Origin: Streptomyces sp. Je 1-369
GTDB lineage: Bacteria; Actinomycetota; Actinomycetes; Streptomycetales; Streptomycetaceae
Direction: 5' to 3'
Length of the DNA: 64,000 nt
Assembly (NCBI RefSeq): GCF_026810505.1
Contig: NZ_CP101750.1
Span: 6,071,501 to 6,135,500 of the forward strand
The notes below the pieces were generated by a model. The model saw only the letters and a program-made list of their open reading frames with translations, did not search any database and had not been told where the DNA came from. Below are positions 50,428 to 59,397 of the stretch, piece after piece. Position 1 is the stretch's first letter. Each line of letters starts with the position of its first letter. The position numbers were made by a program, and so were the translations under genes.

Positions 50428-51381
50428 TCACGTGGACGGCGGCGAGGGCGCCGAGAGCCACGCCGTATAGCTGTCGCTGCGCGCCGCCGCCTCCGCGTGC
50501 GCCGCGCGGGCCTGCGCGAAGACCGCCGCCGCCGTGTCGTGGGCGGGAGCGGCCGGATGCCAGCCGAGCAGATGCCGCCAGTACAGCGGCGCCCCCGTGA
50601 GCGGCCTGGTCACCAGCCCCGGCGTCGGCGGGAACGTCGCCCGGCACAGGCCCACCGCCCGCCCCACCTGCACCAGATGCACGCACGACGCGACGTCCGT
50701 CTCGTACACGCGCGACGGCGTGAACCCCGCACGCGCGCACGCCGCGGAGAAACAGTCCGCGAAACAGCCGTCGCCCGGCACGTCCGTCCACGCCTCGTCC
50801 GCGAGCAGCGCCAGGTCGATCTCCTGGACGTCGGCCAGCGGATGGGAGGTGGGCAGCATGACGAAGACCGGGTCGCGGGCCACCTCGCGCCACACGAGGA
50901 GCTCGCTCTCCGGGGGTGCGCTCGCCCCGCACGTGCCGACCAGCGCGAAGTCGAGGCGGCCCTCCGCCGTACGGGACGCGAGCTCCCGCTCCGACCACGA
51001 CGTGTGCGTCGACACCGGCACCCCCGGGTAGGCCGCCGCGAGCCGGTCCACCAGAGCCCCGAGCAGCGGCCCATGGATGCCGCCGAGCCGGAACCCCGCC
51101 CCGCCCTCCCACGTCCGCACGAACCGCTGCGCCTCCTCCCGCAGCCCGGTCACCGCGGGCAGCACCACCCGGGCGCGCGCGAGCACGAACTCGCCGAGCG
51201 CCGTGGCCCGCACCCCGTACTGCCCCCGCTCGAAGAGCGGGCCGCCCAGGGCGCGCTCGATCCTCTTCAACTGCGCGCTCAGGGCGGGCTGGGCGAGCCC
51301 GAGCGCGGTGGCGGCCTTGGTCAGGCTGCCCGCGTCGGCGATCGCCCTGATCGTCTTGAGGTGCCGCAACTCCAGGTCCAT
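50428..51381 (-). CDS. LysR-family regulator
   Basis: A 317-residue LysR-type regulator: N-terminal winged helix (RHLKTIRAIADAGSLTKAAT, then LAQPALSAQLKRIE; residues 6-45) and a periplasmic-binding-protein-like effector domain (about 95-300). Cysteines occur in ACARAG and VASCVHL, but no redox pair like OxyR is apparent. It precedes the protease gene on the same strand by 134 bp; whether it regulates the protease or glgX (119 bp upstream) is open. Confidence 0.9.
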   Translation of the reverse strand: MDLELRHLKTIRAIADAGSLTKAATALGLAQPALSAQLKRIERALGGPLFERGQYGVRATALGEFVLARARVVLPAVTGLREEAQRFVRTWEGGAGFRLGGIHGPLLGALVDRLAAAYPGVPVSTHTSWSERELASRTAEGRLDFALVGTCGASAPPESELLVWREVARDPVFVMLPTSHPLADVQEIDLALLADEAWTDVPGDGCFADCFSAACARAGFTPSRVYETDVASCVHLVQVGRAVGLCRATFPPTPGLVTRPLTGAPLYWRHLLGWHPAAPAHDTAAAVFAQARAAHAEAAARSDSYTAWLSAPSPPST

Positions 51382-51500
51382 AAGGCGAGCTTGGGGTCAC
51401 CCAAGAGCAGGGGCAAGACTCAGGTCCGGACCAAGCGCGCGCATATTCAGGGACCCGCGACGGCACCGGCGGCGTCAGGTGGTCACCGGCACCGGCGGCG

Positions 51501-53795
51501 TCAGGGAGTCACCCGCAGCAGCAGCACCGACCTCCCCGGCACCGTCACCGACTCACCCGCCCGGTGCACCGTGCCGGGCGGGGCGGCCTGGTCCTCCAGG
51601 GACGTGTCCACCACCACCTCGTACGCCTCGGCCCACGGCGTCCCCGGCAGCACGAACGCCGTCGGCTCCCCGTCCGCGTGCAGCACCGCCAGGAAACTCT
51701 CGTCGACGACCGGCGCGCCCCGCGCGTCCCGGCCCGGTATGTCGCGCCCCGACAGATACATGCCGAGCGTCGCCCGGGGCGCGTACCAGTCCGCCTCCGT
51801 CATCTCCCCGCCGTCCGCCGTGAACCACGCCAGGTCCCGCAGCCCGTCCGCGGAGTGCGCGCGCCCGGAGAAGAACGCCCGCCTGCGCAGCACCGGATGG
51901 CGGTGCCGCAGCTCGATGAGGCGCGACGTCAGCGCGAACAGCTCACGCCAGCCGGAATCCTCCCTGAGCCCCCAGTCGACCCAGCTGATCTCGTTGTCCT
52001 GGCAGTACGCGTTGTTCGAGCCGCCCTGCGTGCGGCCCATCTCGTCGCCCGCGACCAGCATCGGCACCCCGGTGGACAGCAGCAGCGTCGTCATCAGGTT
52101 GCGCAGCTGGCGCCTGCGCAGCGCCGTGACGTCCGCGTCGTCGGTCTCGCCCTCGGCACCGCAGTTCCACGCCCGGTTGTCGTCGGAGCCGTCCCGGTTG
52201 CCCTCGCCGTTGGCCTCGTTGTGCTTGCGCTCGTAACTCACCAGGTCCCGCAGCGTGAAGCCGTCGTGCGCCGTCACGAAGTTCACCGACGCGTACGGCC
52301 TGCGCCCGCCCCACGCGTACAGATCGCTCGACCCCGAAAGCCGGTACCCCAGGTCCCGTACGTCCGGCAGCGCGCCCCGCCAGAAGTCCCGCACCGCACC
52401 CCGGTAGCGGTCGTTCCACTCCGTCCACAGCGGCGGGAAAGCCCCCACCTGATAGCCGCCGGACCCCACGTCCCACGGCTCGGCGATCAGCTTCACGCGC
52501 CGCAGCACCGGGTCCTGCGCGATCACCGCGAGGAACGGCGACAGCATGTCGACGTCGTGGAAGGAGCGCGCCAGCGCCGCCGCCAGATCGAACCGGAACC
52601 CGTCCACCCCCATCTCCGACACCCAGTACCGCAACGAGTCCGTGATCAGGCGCAGCACGTGCGGCTGGACGACCTGCAGCGTGTTCCCGCAGCCCGTGTA
52701 GTCCGCGTACCGCCGCGCGTCGTTCGGCTGCAACCGGTAGTAGCCGCGGTTGTCGATGCCCTTCAGGGACAGCATCGGGCCGAGCTCCCCGGCCTCCGCG
52801 GTGTGGTTGTACACCACGTCGAGGATCACCTCGATCCCGGCCTCGTGCAGCGCCCGCACCATCCGCCGGAACTCGCCGACCTGCTCCCCGCGCGTCCCGG
52901 ACGCCGCGTAGGCCGCGTGGGGCGCGAAGTAGCCGATCGAGTTGTAGCCCCAGTAGTTGCGCAGGCCCCGCCGCAGCAGATGGTCCTCGTGCGCGAACTG
53001 GTGCACCGGAAGCAGCTCGACCGCCGTCACCCCGAGCCGTACGAGATGGTCGAGCGCGGCCGGGTGCGCCAACCCCGCGTACGTACCGCGCAGTTCCTCC
53101 GGGACCCCCGGATGCAGCTTCGTGAAGCCGCGCACGTGCAGTTCGTAGATGACCGAGTCCGCCCACGGCGTCTTCGGCCTGCGGTCGTCGGTCCACTCGT
53201 CGTCCGGCGCGTCGTCGTGCACCACCACGCCCTTCGGGACGTACGGCGCCGAGTCACGGTCGTCGCGGACCGTATCCGCCACGTGCTGCTGCGGCCAGTC
53301 CCGCACATGCCCGTACACCTCGGCGGGCAGCGATCCGTAGTCGAGCCCCGGGCCGCCGTCCACCGCCCGCGCGTACGGATCGAGGAGCAGCTTCGCCGGG
53401 TTCCAGCGGGCGCCCGTCCACGGGTCCCAGCGGCCGTGCACGCGGTAGCCGTACCGCTGCCCCGGCCGCACGCCCGGCACGAAACCGTGCCAGATCTCGT
53501 GCGTCAGCTCGGTCAGCGGACAGCGCGTCTCCACCTGCCCGTCGTCGAACAGACAGAGCTCCACCGCCTCCGCCCCGCCCGCCCACAGCGCGAAGTTGGT
53601 GCCCGCCACCCCGTCGGGCCCGACCCGGAAGCGCGCCCCGAGCGGCGTCGGCGCTCCCGGCCACACGGGCCGCGTCGGCGCCGCGCGGGGCGCCGCCCTT
53701 CGGTTCCCGTTCACCGTCGGGGCGGGCCGCTCCGTCGTGCCGCGCCCCATCGCCCGCGCCTGCTGCACTGCCTCTTGCTCGGGTGCGCTCGCCAC
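51501..53795 (-). CDS. glgX: Glycogen debranching enzyme GlgX
   Basis: A 764-residue isoamylase-type GH13 enzyme that removes alpha-1,6 branches left after phosphorylase action. An N-terminal extension of about 30 residues precedes the CBM48 domain (PLGARFRVGPDGVAGTNFAL) and the catalytic barrel: GFRFDLAAAL (nucleophile Asp), LIAEPWD (acid Glu) and VTAHDGFTL (Asp). RNYWGYNSIGYFAP is a GlgX/TreX hallmark. GTG at 53795 is chosen for AGGAGG seven bases upstream. It complements glgP and glgB elsewhere in the window. Confidence 0.93.
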   Translation of the reverse strand: MASAPEQEAVQQARAMGRGTTERPAPTVNGNRRAAPRAAPTRPVWPGAPTPLGARFRVGPDGVAGTNFALWAGGAEAVELCLFDDGQVETRCPLTELTHEIWHGFVPGVRPGQRYGYRVHGRWDPWTGARWNPAKLLLDPYARAVDGGPGLDYGSLPAEVYGHVRDWPQQHVADTVRDDRDSAPYVPKGVVVHDDAPDDEWTDDRRPKTPWADSVIYELHVRGFTKLHPGVPEELRGTYAGLAHPAALDHLVRLGVTAVELLPVHQFAHEDHLLRRGLRNYWGYNSIGYFAPHAAYAASGTRGEQVGEFRRMVRALHEAGIEVILDVVYNHTAEAGELGPMLSLKGIDNRGYYRLQPNDARRYADYTGCGNTLQVVQPHVLRLITDSLRYWVSEMGVDGFRFDLAAALARSFHDVDMLSPFLAVIAQDPVLRRVKLIAEPWDVGSGGYQVGAFPPLWTEWNDRYRGAVRDFWRGALPDVRDLGYRLSGSSDLYAWGGRRPYASVNFVTAHDGFTLRDLVSYERKHNEANGEGNRDGSDDNRAWNCGAEGETDDADVTALRRRQLRNLMTTLLLSTGVPMLVAGDEMGRTQGGSNNAYCQDNEISWVDWGLREDSGWRELFALTSRLIELRHRHPVLRRRAFFSGRAHSADGLRDLAWFTADGGEMTEADWYAPRATLGMYLSGRDIPGRDARGAPVVDESFLAVLHADGEPTAFVLPGTPWAEAYEVVVDTSLEDQAAPPGTVHRAGESVTVPGRSVLLLRVTP

Positions 53796-53949
53796 CTGTC
53801 GGCCTCCTGCGGCTCCGTCGGTCGACGCGCGAAGAAGGGCGTGCGGCGTCCCGGCCGCGGCTCCCCATACGTCGTCCCTCCCATGGTTCTGCCCACCGCA
53901 CGCGTCGCACTCACGTTTCCCCGGCAGGGGGACGGTCGTTGGGACCCAC

Positions 53950-55152
53950 GTGAGACAGGATGCGAGGCGCGCACGGCGCGCAGGGGCCGCGCTGGCCGCG
54001 GTACTGACATGGGCGGGGCTGCTGGCGGGCTGCTCCTCCGACGGGGTCGAGGGACTGATGGGGAAGCCCCGCTCGCCGGCGGACGCGATCCGGGTGTCAC
54101 CCGACGACGACAGCAAGGGGGTCAAGGCGGACGAACGCCTGGCGGTGGAGGTGCCCGACGGCCGCCTGGAGTCGGTGAAGGTCGTCCGGACGCAGGACGC
54201 GCAGGAGTTCGACGTACCGGGCCGCATCGACGAGGACGGCACGACGTGGCGCCCCCTCGACCGGGGGCCGCTGGCGCTCGCCGCCACGTACAAGGTGGAC
54301 GCCGTCGCCATGGACGGCCACGGCCGCCGCTCCGCCCGGCACACCACCTTCCGCACGTACGTCCCCGACGAGCGCTTCATCGGATACGTGGCACCGGAGA
54401 ACCGCGCCACCGTCGGCACCGGTATGATCGTCTCCCTGGAGTTCAACCGGGAGATCGAGAACCGCGAGGCCGTCCAGCGCGCCGTCCACGTCACCGCGTA
54501 CCCGGACGTCGACATCCGCCCGCACTGGTTCGGCAAGAGCCGCGTGGACTTCCGCCCGGAGAAGTACTGGAAGCCCGGCACGAAGGTCACCGTCGGCCTG
54601 CGCCTGCGCGACGTCCAGGCCGCCCCCGGCGTCTACGGCCTCCAGGACAAGAGCTTCACCTTCACCGTCGGCCGCGACCAGCAGTCCCTGGTCGACGCCG
54701 CCGAGCACACCATGGAGGTACGCAGGGACGGCGAGCTGCTCTCCACCGTGCCGATCACCGCGGGCGCCCCCAAGACCACCACGTACAACGGGAAGATGGT
54801 GGTGTCGGAGATGCTCGAGGTGACCCGCATGAACAGCCGCACCGTCGGCTTCGGCGGCGAGTACGACATCCCCGACGTCCCGCACGCCATCCGCCTCACG
54901 ACCTCCGGCACCTTCCTGCACGGCAACTACTGGTCGCCCGACGCTCCTGGCAACACCAATGTCAGCCACGGCTGTGTGGGCCTGCGCGATGTGAAGGGCG
55001 GCAGCTCACGGACGCCCGCGGGCTGGTTCTTCGACCGGAGTCTCATCGGGGACGTCGTCGAAGTGATCAACAGCAATGACAAGAAAGTCGCTCCTGACAA
55101 CGGCCTCGGCGGCTGGAACATGGAATGGAAGGACTGGGTGAAGAACGCCTGA
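53950..55152 (+). CDS. L,D-transpeptidase lipoprotein (first of two)
   Basis: A 400-residue exported lipoprotein: an Arg-rich start, hydrophobic segment and lipobox LLAGC (about residue 31), then two Ig-like domains and a YkuD catalytic domain. The active-site block HGNYW...SHGCVGL has the catalytic C342. It makes 3-3 cross-links in peptidoglycan. The GTG at 53950 is the first start in good coding sequence but has only a weak ribosome binding site. It is about 55 per cent similar by eye to the next gene. Confidence 0.9.
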   Translation: MRQDARRARRAGAALAAVLTWAGLLAGCSSDGVEGLMGKPRSPADAIRVSPDDDSKGVKADERLAVEVPDGRLESVKVVRTQDAQEFDVPGRIDEDGTTWRPLDRGPLALAATYKVDAVAMDGHGRRSARHTTFRTYVPDERFIGYVAPENRATVGTGMIVSLEFNREIENREAVQRAVHVTAYPDVDIRPHWFGKSRVDFRPEKYWKPGTKVTVGLRLRDVQAAPGVYGLQDKSFTFTVGRDQQSLVDAAEHTMEVRRDGELLSTVPITAGAPKTTTYNGKMVVSEMLEVTRMNSRTVGFGGEYDIPDVPHAIRLTTSGTFLHGNYWSPDAPGNTNVSHGCVGLRDVKGGSSRTPAGWFFDRSLIGDVVEVINSNDKKVAPDNGLGGWNMEWKDWVKNA

Positions 55153-55265
55153 TCCTCCGGGTGATCGCCAGGTGACCGGCTCGGAACCACCAGGTGATCT
55201 TGGTCTGCCCGCACCCCTGGGGCAGTTGGAACTGAACGGTGACATTGGCGGGGACTGTTCGCCGG

Positions 55266-55290
55266 GAACCGTGTGGTTATCTAACGCTTG
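55266..55290 (+). promoter_or_regulatory. Candidate ECF-type promoter of the second transpeptidase
   Basis: GGAAC at 55266-55270 is followed after about 16-17 bp by GCTT, near a TATCTAAC stretch. GGAAC is the -35 of envelope-stress (SigE-type) promoters, which control transpeptidase genes in Streptomyces. The -10 match is imperfect. Confidence 0.35.
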
Positions 55291-55360
55291 CGCGTGTCCG
55301 AAACGCGCAGGTGCAATGGGGTGCGGGCCTGGATCAGGCCGTGCGAGGGGAGACGAGATC

Positions 55361-56599
55361 GTGAACGGGCGACCGATATCGGGGACGTCGGTTGGCGCGC
55401 GCAGGCGCGCGCGACGGCGGGGCGCAAGAACTCTGACGGCTGCGGTGTCCGGGGCGACGCTGCTGTTCGTCGCGGCGTGCGGCGGGGGTTCGGACTCGGG
55501 CGACGGTGACGGCAAGGGCGAGGCGGACAAGAACGCCCCCTCGGCGGCGGTCGTCACGATAGCCCCCAAGGACGGCGCGGACGCGGTGGCCACCAGCGGC
55601 GCCCTGAAGATAGCCGCCGCCAAGGGCAAGCTGTCCGAGGTCAAGGTGCAGGACACGAAGGGCAATCCGGTCCCCGGCAAGATCACGTCGGGCGGGACCA
55701 GCTGGACACCGGCCCACCATCTCGCGGCCGCCACGAAGTACAAGGTCCACGCCGTCGCCAAGGACTCCGAGGGCCGTGCGTCCGCCAAGGACACCGCCTT
55801 CACGACACTGACCCCGAAGAACACCTTCATCGGTCAGTTCAATCCGGAGGACGGCTCGAAGGTCGGCGTCGGAATGCCGTTCTCGGTCAACTTCACGCGC
55901 GGCATCACCGACCCGGACGCGGTCGAGAAGGCCATCCAGATCAAGACCGAGCCGTCCGTGCCGGTCGAGGGCCACTGGTTCGGCAACGACCGCCTCGACT
56001 TCCGCCCGGAGAAGTACTGGAAGGCCGGCACGAAGGTCACCGTCAAGCTCAACCTCGACGGCGTCGAGGGCCGCCCGGGTGTCTACGGCAAGCAGAACAA
56101 GACGCTGAACTTCACCATCGGCCGCAGCCAGGTCTCCACCGTCGACGCCAAGACGCACCACATGAAGGTCGTCCGCGACGGCAAGCAGATCAAGAAGATC
56201 CCGATCACGGCGGGCGCCCCCGGCACCACCACGTACAACGGCGAGATGGTCATCAGCGAGAAGCTGCAGGTGACCCGGATGAACGGCGAGACCGTCGGGT
56301 TCGGCGGCGAGTACGACATCAAGGACGTCCCGCACGCGATGCGCCTGTCCACCTCCGGCACGTTCCTCCACGGCAACTACTGGTCGGGCGGCGCCTTCGG
56401 CAACACCAACGCCAGCCACGGCTGCATAGGCCTGAGCGACGTGCGCGGCGGTTACAGCAAGAAGACGCCCGCCGGATGGTTCTTCGACAACTCGCTCATC
56501 GGCGACGTCGTCGTGGTGAAGAACTCCGCGGACAAGAAGATCCAGCCGGACAACGGCCTCAACGGCTGGAACATGTCGTGGGAGGAGTGGAAGGCGTAA
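55361..56599 (+). CDS. L,D-transpeptidase lipoprotein (second of two)
   Basis: A 412-residue paralogue of the preceding gene with the same layout: Arg-rich signal, lipobox VAAC (about residue 40), Gly/Asp/Lys linker, two Ig-like domains (about 65-250) and YkuD domain with C355 in ASHGCIGL. The catalytic HGNYW and SHGC blocks are fully conserved. The GTG at 55361 has GGGGAG upstream. Separate promoters are likely since 208 bp separate the pair. Confidence 0.92.
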   Translation: MNGRPISGTSVGARRRARRRGARTLTAAVSGATLLFVAACGGGSDSGDGDGKGEADKNAPSAAVVTIAPKDGADAVATSGALKIAAAKGKLSEVKVQDTKGNPVPGKITSGGTSWTPAHHLAAATKYKVHAVAKDSEGRASAKDTAFTTLTPKNTFIGQFNPEDGSKVGVGMPFSVNFTRGITDPDAVEKAIQIKTEPSVPVEGHWFGNDRLDFRPEKYWKAGTKVTVKLNLDGVEGRPGVYGKQNKTLNFTIGRSQVSTVDAKTHHMKVVRDGKQIKKIPITAGAPGTTTYNGEMVISEKLQVTRMNGETVGFGGEYDIKDVPHAMRLSTSGTFLHGNYWSGGAFGNTNASHGCIGLSDVRGGYSKKTPAGWFFDNSLIGDVVVVKNSADKKIQPDNGLNGWNMSWEEWKA

Positions 56600-56682
56600 T
56601 CGCGTCCACTTCCCTGCCGGGCCCGGCGCACTGTGACCAAGTGCACCGGGCCCGGTCCGTTAGTCCCCGTTAACCTGCTGCC

Positions 56683-57450
56683 ATGACTGCAACCCTCGAA
56701 GTCGCCGAAGGCGTCGGCACGATCCGGCTCGACCGTCCCCCGATGAACGCCCTGGACATCGCCACCCAGGACCGCCTCAAGGAGCTCGCCGAAGAGGCGG
56801 CGCGCCGCGACGACGTGCGCGCCGTGGTGATCTACGGCGGCGAGAAGGTGTTCGCGGCCGGCGCGGACATCAAGGAGATGCAGGCCATGGACCACGCGGC
56901 CATGGTCGTACGCTCCGGGGCGCTGCAGGAGTCCTTCACCGCCGTCGCCCGCATCCCCAAGCCCGTCGTCGCCGCCGTCACCGGCTACGCGCTGGGCGGC
57001 GGCTGCGAGCTCGCCCTCTGCGCCGACTTCCGCATCGCCGCGGACAACGCCAAGCTGGGCCAGCCCGAGATCCTGCTCGGCGTCATCCCCGGCGCGGGCG
57101 GCACCCAGCGCCTGGCCCGGCTCGTCGGCCCGTCCAAGGCCAAGGACCTCATCTTCACCGGCCGCCACGTGAAGGCGGACGAGGCGCTCACGATGGGTCT
57201 GGTGGACCGCGTCGTGCCCGCCGCCGAGGTGTACGAGCAGGCGCACGCGTGGGCCGCGCGGCTCGCGCGGGGACCGGCCATCGCGCTGCGCGCCGCCAAG
57301 GAGTCGATCGACGCGGGTCTGGAGACGGACATCGACACGGGCCTGGCCATCGAACGCACGTGGTTCGCAGGCCTGTTCGCGACCGAGGACCGCGAGCGGG
57401 GCATGCGGAGCTTCGTCGAGGAGGGTCCGGGCAAGGCCAAGTTCGTCTGA
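56683..57450 (+). CDS. Enoyl-CoA hydratase/isomerase family protein
   Basis: A 255-residue crotonase-fold enzyme of fatty-acid beta-oxidation type. AAGADIKEM (oxyanion hole), GYALGGGCELALCADFRIA (first catalytic Glu) and GQPEILLGVIPGAGGTQRL (second catalytic Glu) are all intact, so hydratase activity is expected. No Shine-Dalgarno sequence is present; GTTAAC at 56669-56674 lies nine bases before the ATG, which fits a leaderless message. Confidence 0.9.
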   Translation: MTATLEVAEGVGTIRLDRPPMNALDIATQDRLKELAEEAARRDDVRAVVIYGGEKVFAAGADIKEMQAMDHAAMVVRSGALQESFTAVARIPKPVVAAVTGYALGGGCELALCADFRIAADNAKLGQPEILLGVIPGAGGTQRLARLVGPSKAKDLIFTGRHVKADEALTMGLVDRVVPAAEVYEQAHAWAARLARGPAIALRAAKESIDAGLETDIDTGLAIERTWFAGLFATEDRERGMRSFVEEGPGKAKFV

Positions 57451-57569
57451 ACTGAACGGTGTATGCGCCAAGTTGGATGGGCGTCAGTAGCGGGGTCCCC
57501 CGATGGGGCGGATTATGGACGACTGAACAGAGCCTTGAGTCAGGTTGACGAAACGCTGTAAGTGATCAT

Positions 57570-57676
57570 GCGTAAGCGGGAAGTCATCGCAGGTCACGCC
57601 TGCCGCAGAGGCTCTTTACTGCCACTGGCATATGTCAAACCGGCCCCCCGGAATGGATGGTTCCGGGGGGCTTATT
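57570..57676 (+). ncRNA. Candidate small RNA or attenuated leader
   Basis: TTGAGT at about 57536 and GTAAGT about 17 bp later form a possible promoter. A perfect 10-bp hairpin (CCCCCCGGAA at 57644-57653 with TTCCGGGGGG at 57661-57670) followed by CTTATT ends the segment well before the next gene's start at 57724. A short transcript of about 100 bases is therefore predicted. The frame of the downstream gene does continue back through it to GTG 57562, so a longer protein is the alternative. Confidence 0.4.
57644..57670 (+). terminator. Intrinsic hairpin ahead of the ATPase gene
   Basis: Perfect 10-bp stem with a seven-base loop (TGGATGG) and a T-containing tail (CTTATT). Its position, 54 bp before the ATG at 57724, fits a terminator for an upstream transcript or an attenuator. 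Confidence 0.7.
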
Positions 57677-57723
57677 CCGCCGGAACGGCCACGAAGGGCG
57701 CTCTGGGCGGCCATGATGGGGTC

Positions 57724-58227
57724 ATGGCGGGGCTGGAGGGTGACGAACGGCCGCGGCGGCACGGCAGTGCGACCGCGGCGCGCTGGTCGCCGGCGGTTGA
57801 GGACGAACACGCGCTGAAAGCGCTCGAGTTGTTCGGTAATCCCACGGACGCGGAGGTCCCGCTGCCGTCGCGCCCGGAGTCCGCCGCCATCGCGCGCCGC
57901 CTCGCCCAGGTCGTGGTCCTGCGCCACTGGGGACTCTCCCCGAAACTCACCGAGGACGTCGTCCTCCTCGTCTCGGAACTCGTCGGGAACGCCGTGCGGC
58001 ACACCGGCGCCCGCGTCTTCGGCCTGCGCATGCAGCGGCGGCGCGGCTGGATCCGGGTGGAGGTCCGCGATCCGTCGCGCGGGCTGCCCTGTCTGCTGCC
58101 GGTCCACGAGATGGACCTGAGCGGCCGCGGCCTGTTCCTCGTCGACAAGCTCTCCGACCGGTGGGGCGTGGACCTGCTGCCGCGCGGCAAGACGACGTGG
58201 TTCGAGATGCGGGCCGCCGACCGCTGA
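57724..58227 (+). CDS. RsbW-like ATP-binding regulator (HATPase)
   Basis: A 167-residue single-domain protein of the anti-sigma-factor kinase type that is very numerous in Streptomyces. The HATPase fold shows the N-box LVSELVGNAVRHTG (about 88-101), the G1-type box VRDPSRGLP and the late SGRGLFLVDKLSDRWG. Such proteins bind or phosphorylate sigma factors or their antagonists. The ATG at 57724 is preferred because a terminator-like hairpin lies upstream; an in-frame GTG at 57562 would add 54 residues. Confidence 0.82.
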   Translation: MAGLEGDERPRRHGSATAARWSPAVEDEHALKALELFGNPTDAEVPLPSRPESAAIARRLAQVVVLRHWGLSPKLTEDVVLLVSELVGNAVRHTGARVFGLRMQRRRGWIRVEVRDPSRGLPCLLPVHEMDLSGRGLFLVDKLSDRWGVDLLPRGKTTWFEMRAADR

Positions 58228-58231
58228 TACG

Positions 58232-58273
58232 CGAAAGCCCCCGGCTGCCGTGGTCGGCGCGAGGGGGCCTTCG
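58232..58273 (+). terminator. Terminator after the ATPase gene
   Basis: CGAAAGCCCCC at 58232-58242 pairs with GGGGGCCTTCG at 58263-58273 (one G-U or mismatch) around a GC-rich inner loop, directly after the stop codon. Confidence 0.7.
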
Positions 58274-58394
58274 TGAAGCGGCGTGAATATTGGGGTGTGA
58301 TCCACGGCCGCCGAGACGACCTGAGCCCGGGTCAATGGGGGTCGTGTCTCCGACTATGGCAGACGGCCGCCACTGATCCAAAAGTCCAAAGGTG

Positions 58395-58500
58395 CTTATA
58401 TACGGGCAAACCATCACAGTTTAGAGGTGAATCCTTGGTGAGATGGGACACCTGCCTGGTAAACGCTGGTTAAGCGGAGGCCGTGACAGGCGATAAGCAG
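58395..58500 (+). ncRNA. Candidate structured leader RNA
   Basis: Within the 381-bp gap 58228-58608 an AT-richer stretch has TATATAC at about 58396-58404, a possible -10. Downstream are paired-looking elements: CCATC with GATGG, GCCTG with CAGGC, and CGCT-GGTTA-AGCG. A piece reading GGGCAAACC and later GGGAC recalls the core of class I cyclic-di-GMP riboswitches, but the rest of that motif is not matched. No gene is apparent here. The downstream gene may have its own leaderless promoter (CATTAAAT at 58595-58602). Confidence 0.25.
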
Positions 58501-58608
58501 GGGACGGCGGCCCGCCCCGGGGCCCGGGACTCCGACCCGTAACACTCCCGCAACGCTGCGAAGCGGGCAATCGGCATCTTTCCCATATTTTTCCCATTAA
58601 ATGGTCCG

Positions 58609-59397
58609 GTGATCGAGACCGACCGCCGCAGAGCCCTGCGCGCGGGCGTCGGCCTGGTCGCCGCGGGCGCGCTCACCACCGGGTGCGCCGCGACCGGCCC
58701 CGCCACCCCCGCACGCGACCGCACGCCCGCGCCCACGACCCCCCGCCCGGCCGGACCCGCCGCGGCCGCCGCCCCCGCCCCCCGCCGCCTCCCCGGCCTC
58801 CCCGCCCAGATCAGCCACGGCCCCCGCACCCGCCCCCGGGTCGCCCTCACCTTCCACGGCCAGGGCGACCCGGCCATCGCGAAAGCGCTGCTCGCCCAGG
58901 CGGAGAAGGCCGACGCGAGAATCACCGTGCTCGCCGTCGGCAGCTGGCTCGACGCACACCCCGACCTGGCGCGCCGCATCCTCGACGGCGGCCACGACCT
59001 GGGCAACCACACCCACCACCACCTCGACATCAACGCGATGTCCGAGGCCGACGCCTACGCCGAGATCACCGGCTGCGCGGACCGCCTGCGCCGCCTCACC
59101 GGCTCCATCGGCACCTGGTTCCGCCCCTCGCGCGCCCGGACGGCGACCCCCCTCGTCGAACGGCTCGCCCACCGCGCGGGCTACCCGCACGTCCTCTCGT
59201 ACGACGTCGACTCCCTCGACTTCACGTCACCGGGCGCCCCCGCCGTGACCCGCGCCGTCGCGGGCGAGATCCGCGAGGGATCCGTCGTGAGCCTGCACTT
59301 CGGGTACGCGGACACGGTCGTCGCCCTGCCCGCCGTCCTGGAAGAACTGGAACGCCGCGGCCTGCGCGCGGTCACGACCACGGAGCTGCTGACCTGA
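58609..59397 (+). CDS. Polysaccharide-deacetylase-like lipoprotein
   Basis: A 262-residue lipoprotein (lipobox TTGC at about residue 26, then an Ala/Pro/Thr linker) with a NodB-type domain from about 80. The histidine motif GNHTHHH is present, but the first motif reads LTFHGQGDP where active enzymes have TFDDGP, so the catalytic and metal-binding aspartates are missing or moved. It may be a divergent hydrolase or a binding protein. The GTG start has no ribosome binding site and an AT-rich -10 eight bases ahead. Its TGA overlaps the ATG of the next gene by one base. Confidence 0.8.
   Translation: MIETDRRRALRAGVGLVAAGALTTGCAATGPATPARDRTPAPTTPRPAGPAAAAAPAPRRLPGLPAQISHGPRTRPRVALTFHGQGDPAIAKALLAQAEKADARITVLAVGSWLDAHPDLARRILDGGHDLGNHTHHHLDINAMSEADAYAEITGCADRLRRLTGSIGTWFRPSRARTATPLVERLAHRAGYPHVLSYDVDSLDFTSPGAPAVTRAVAGEIREGSVVSLHFGYADTVVALPAVLEELERRGLRAVTTTELLT

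Noticed and set aside
57644..57670. 6C RNA, because of a run of six cytosines in a hairpin
   Set aside because: That family has two such C-run hairpins and a different gene context; only one hairpin is present and its C-run is in the stem.
58395..58500. A ydaO-type (cyclic di-AMP) riboswitch, suggested by GGTGAATCC
   Set aside because: The other fixed blocks of that class (GGGGACCC and CCGACAGCTAACCC-like segments) are absent.
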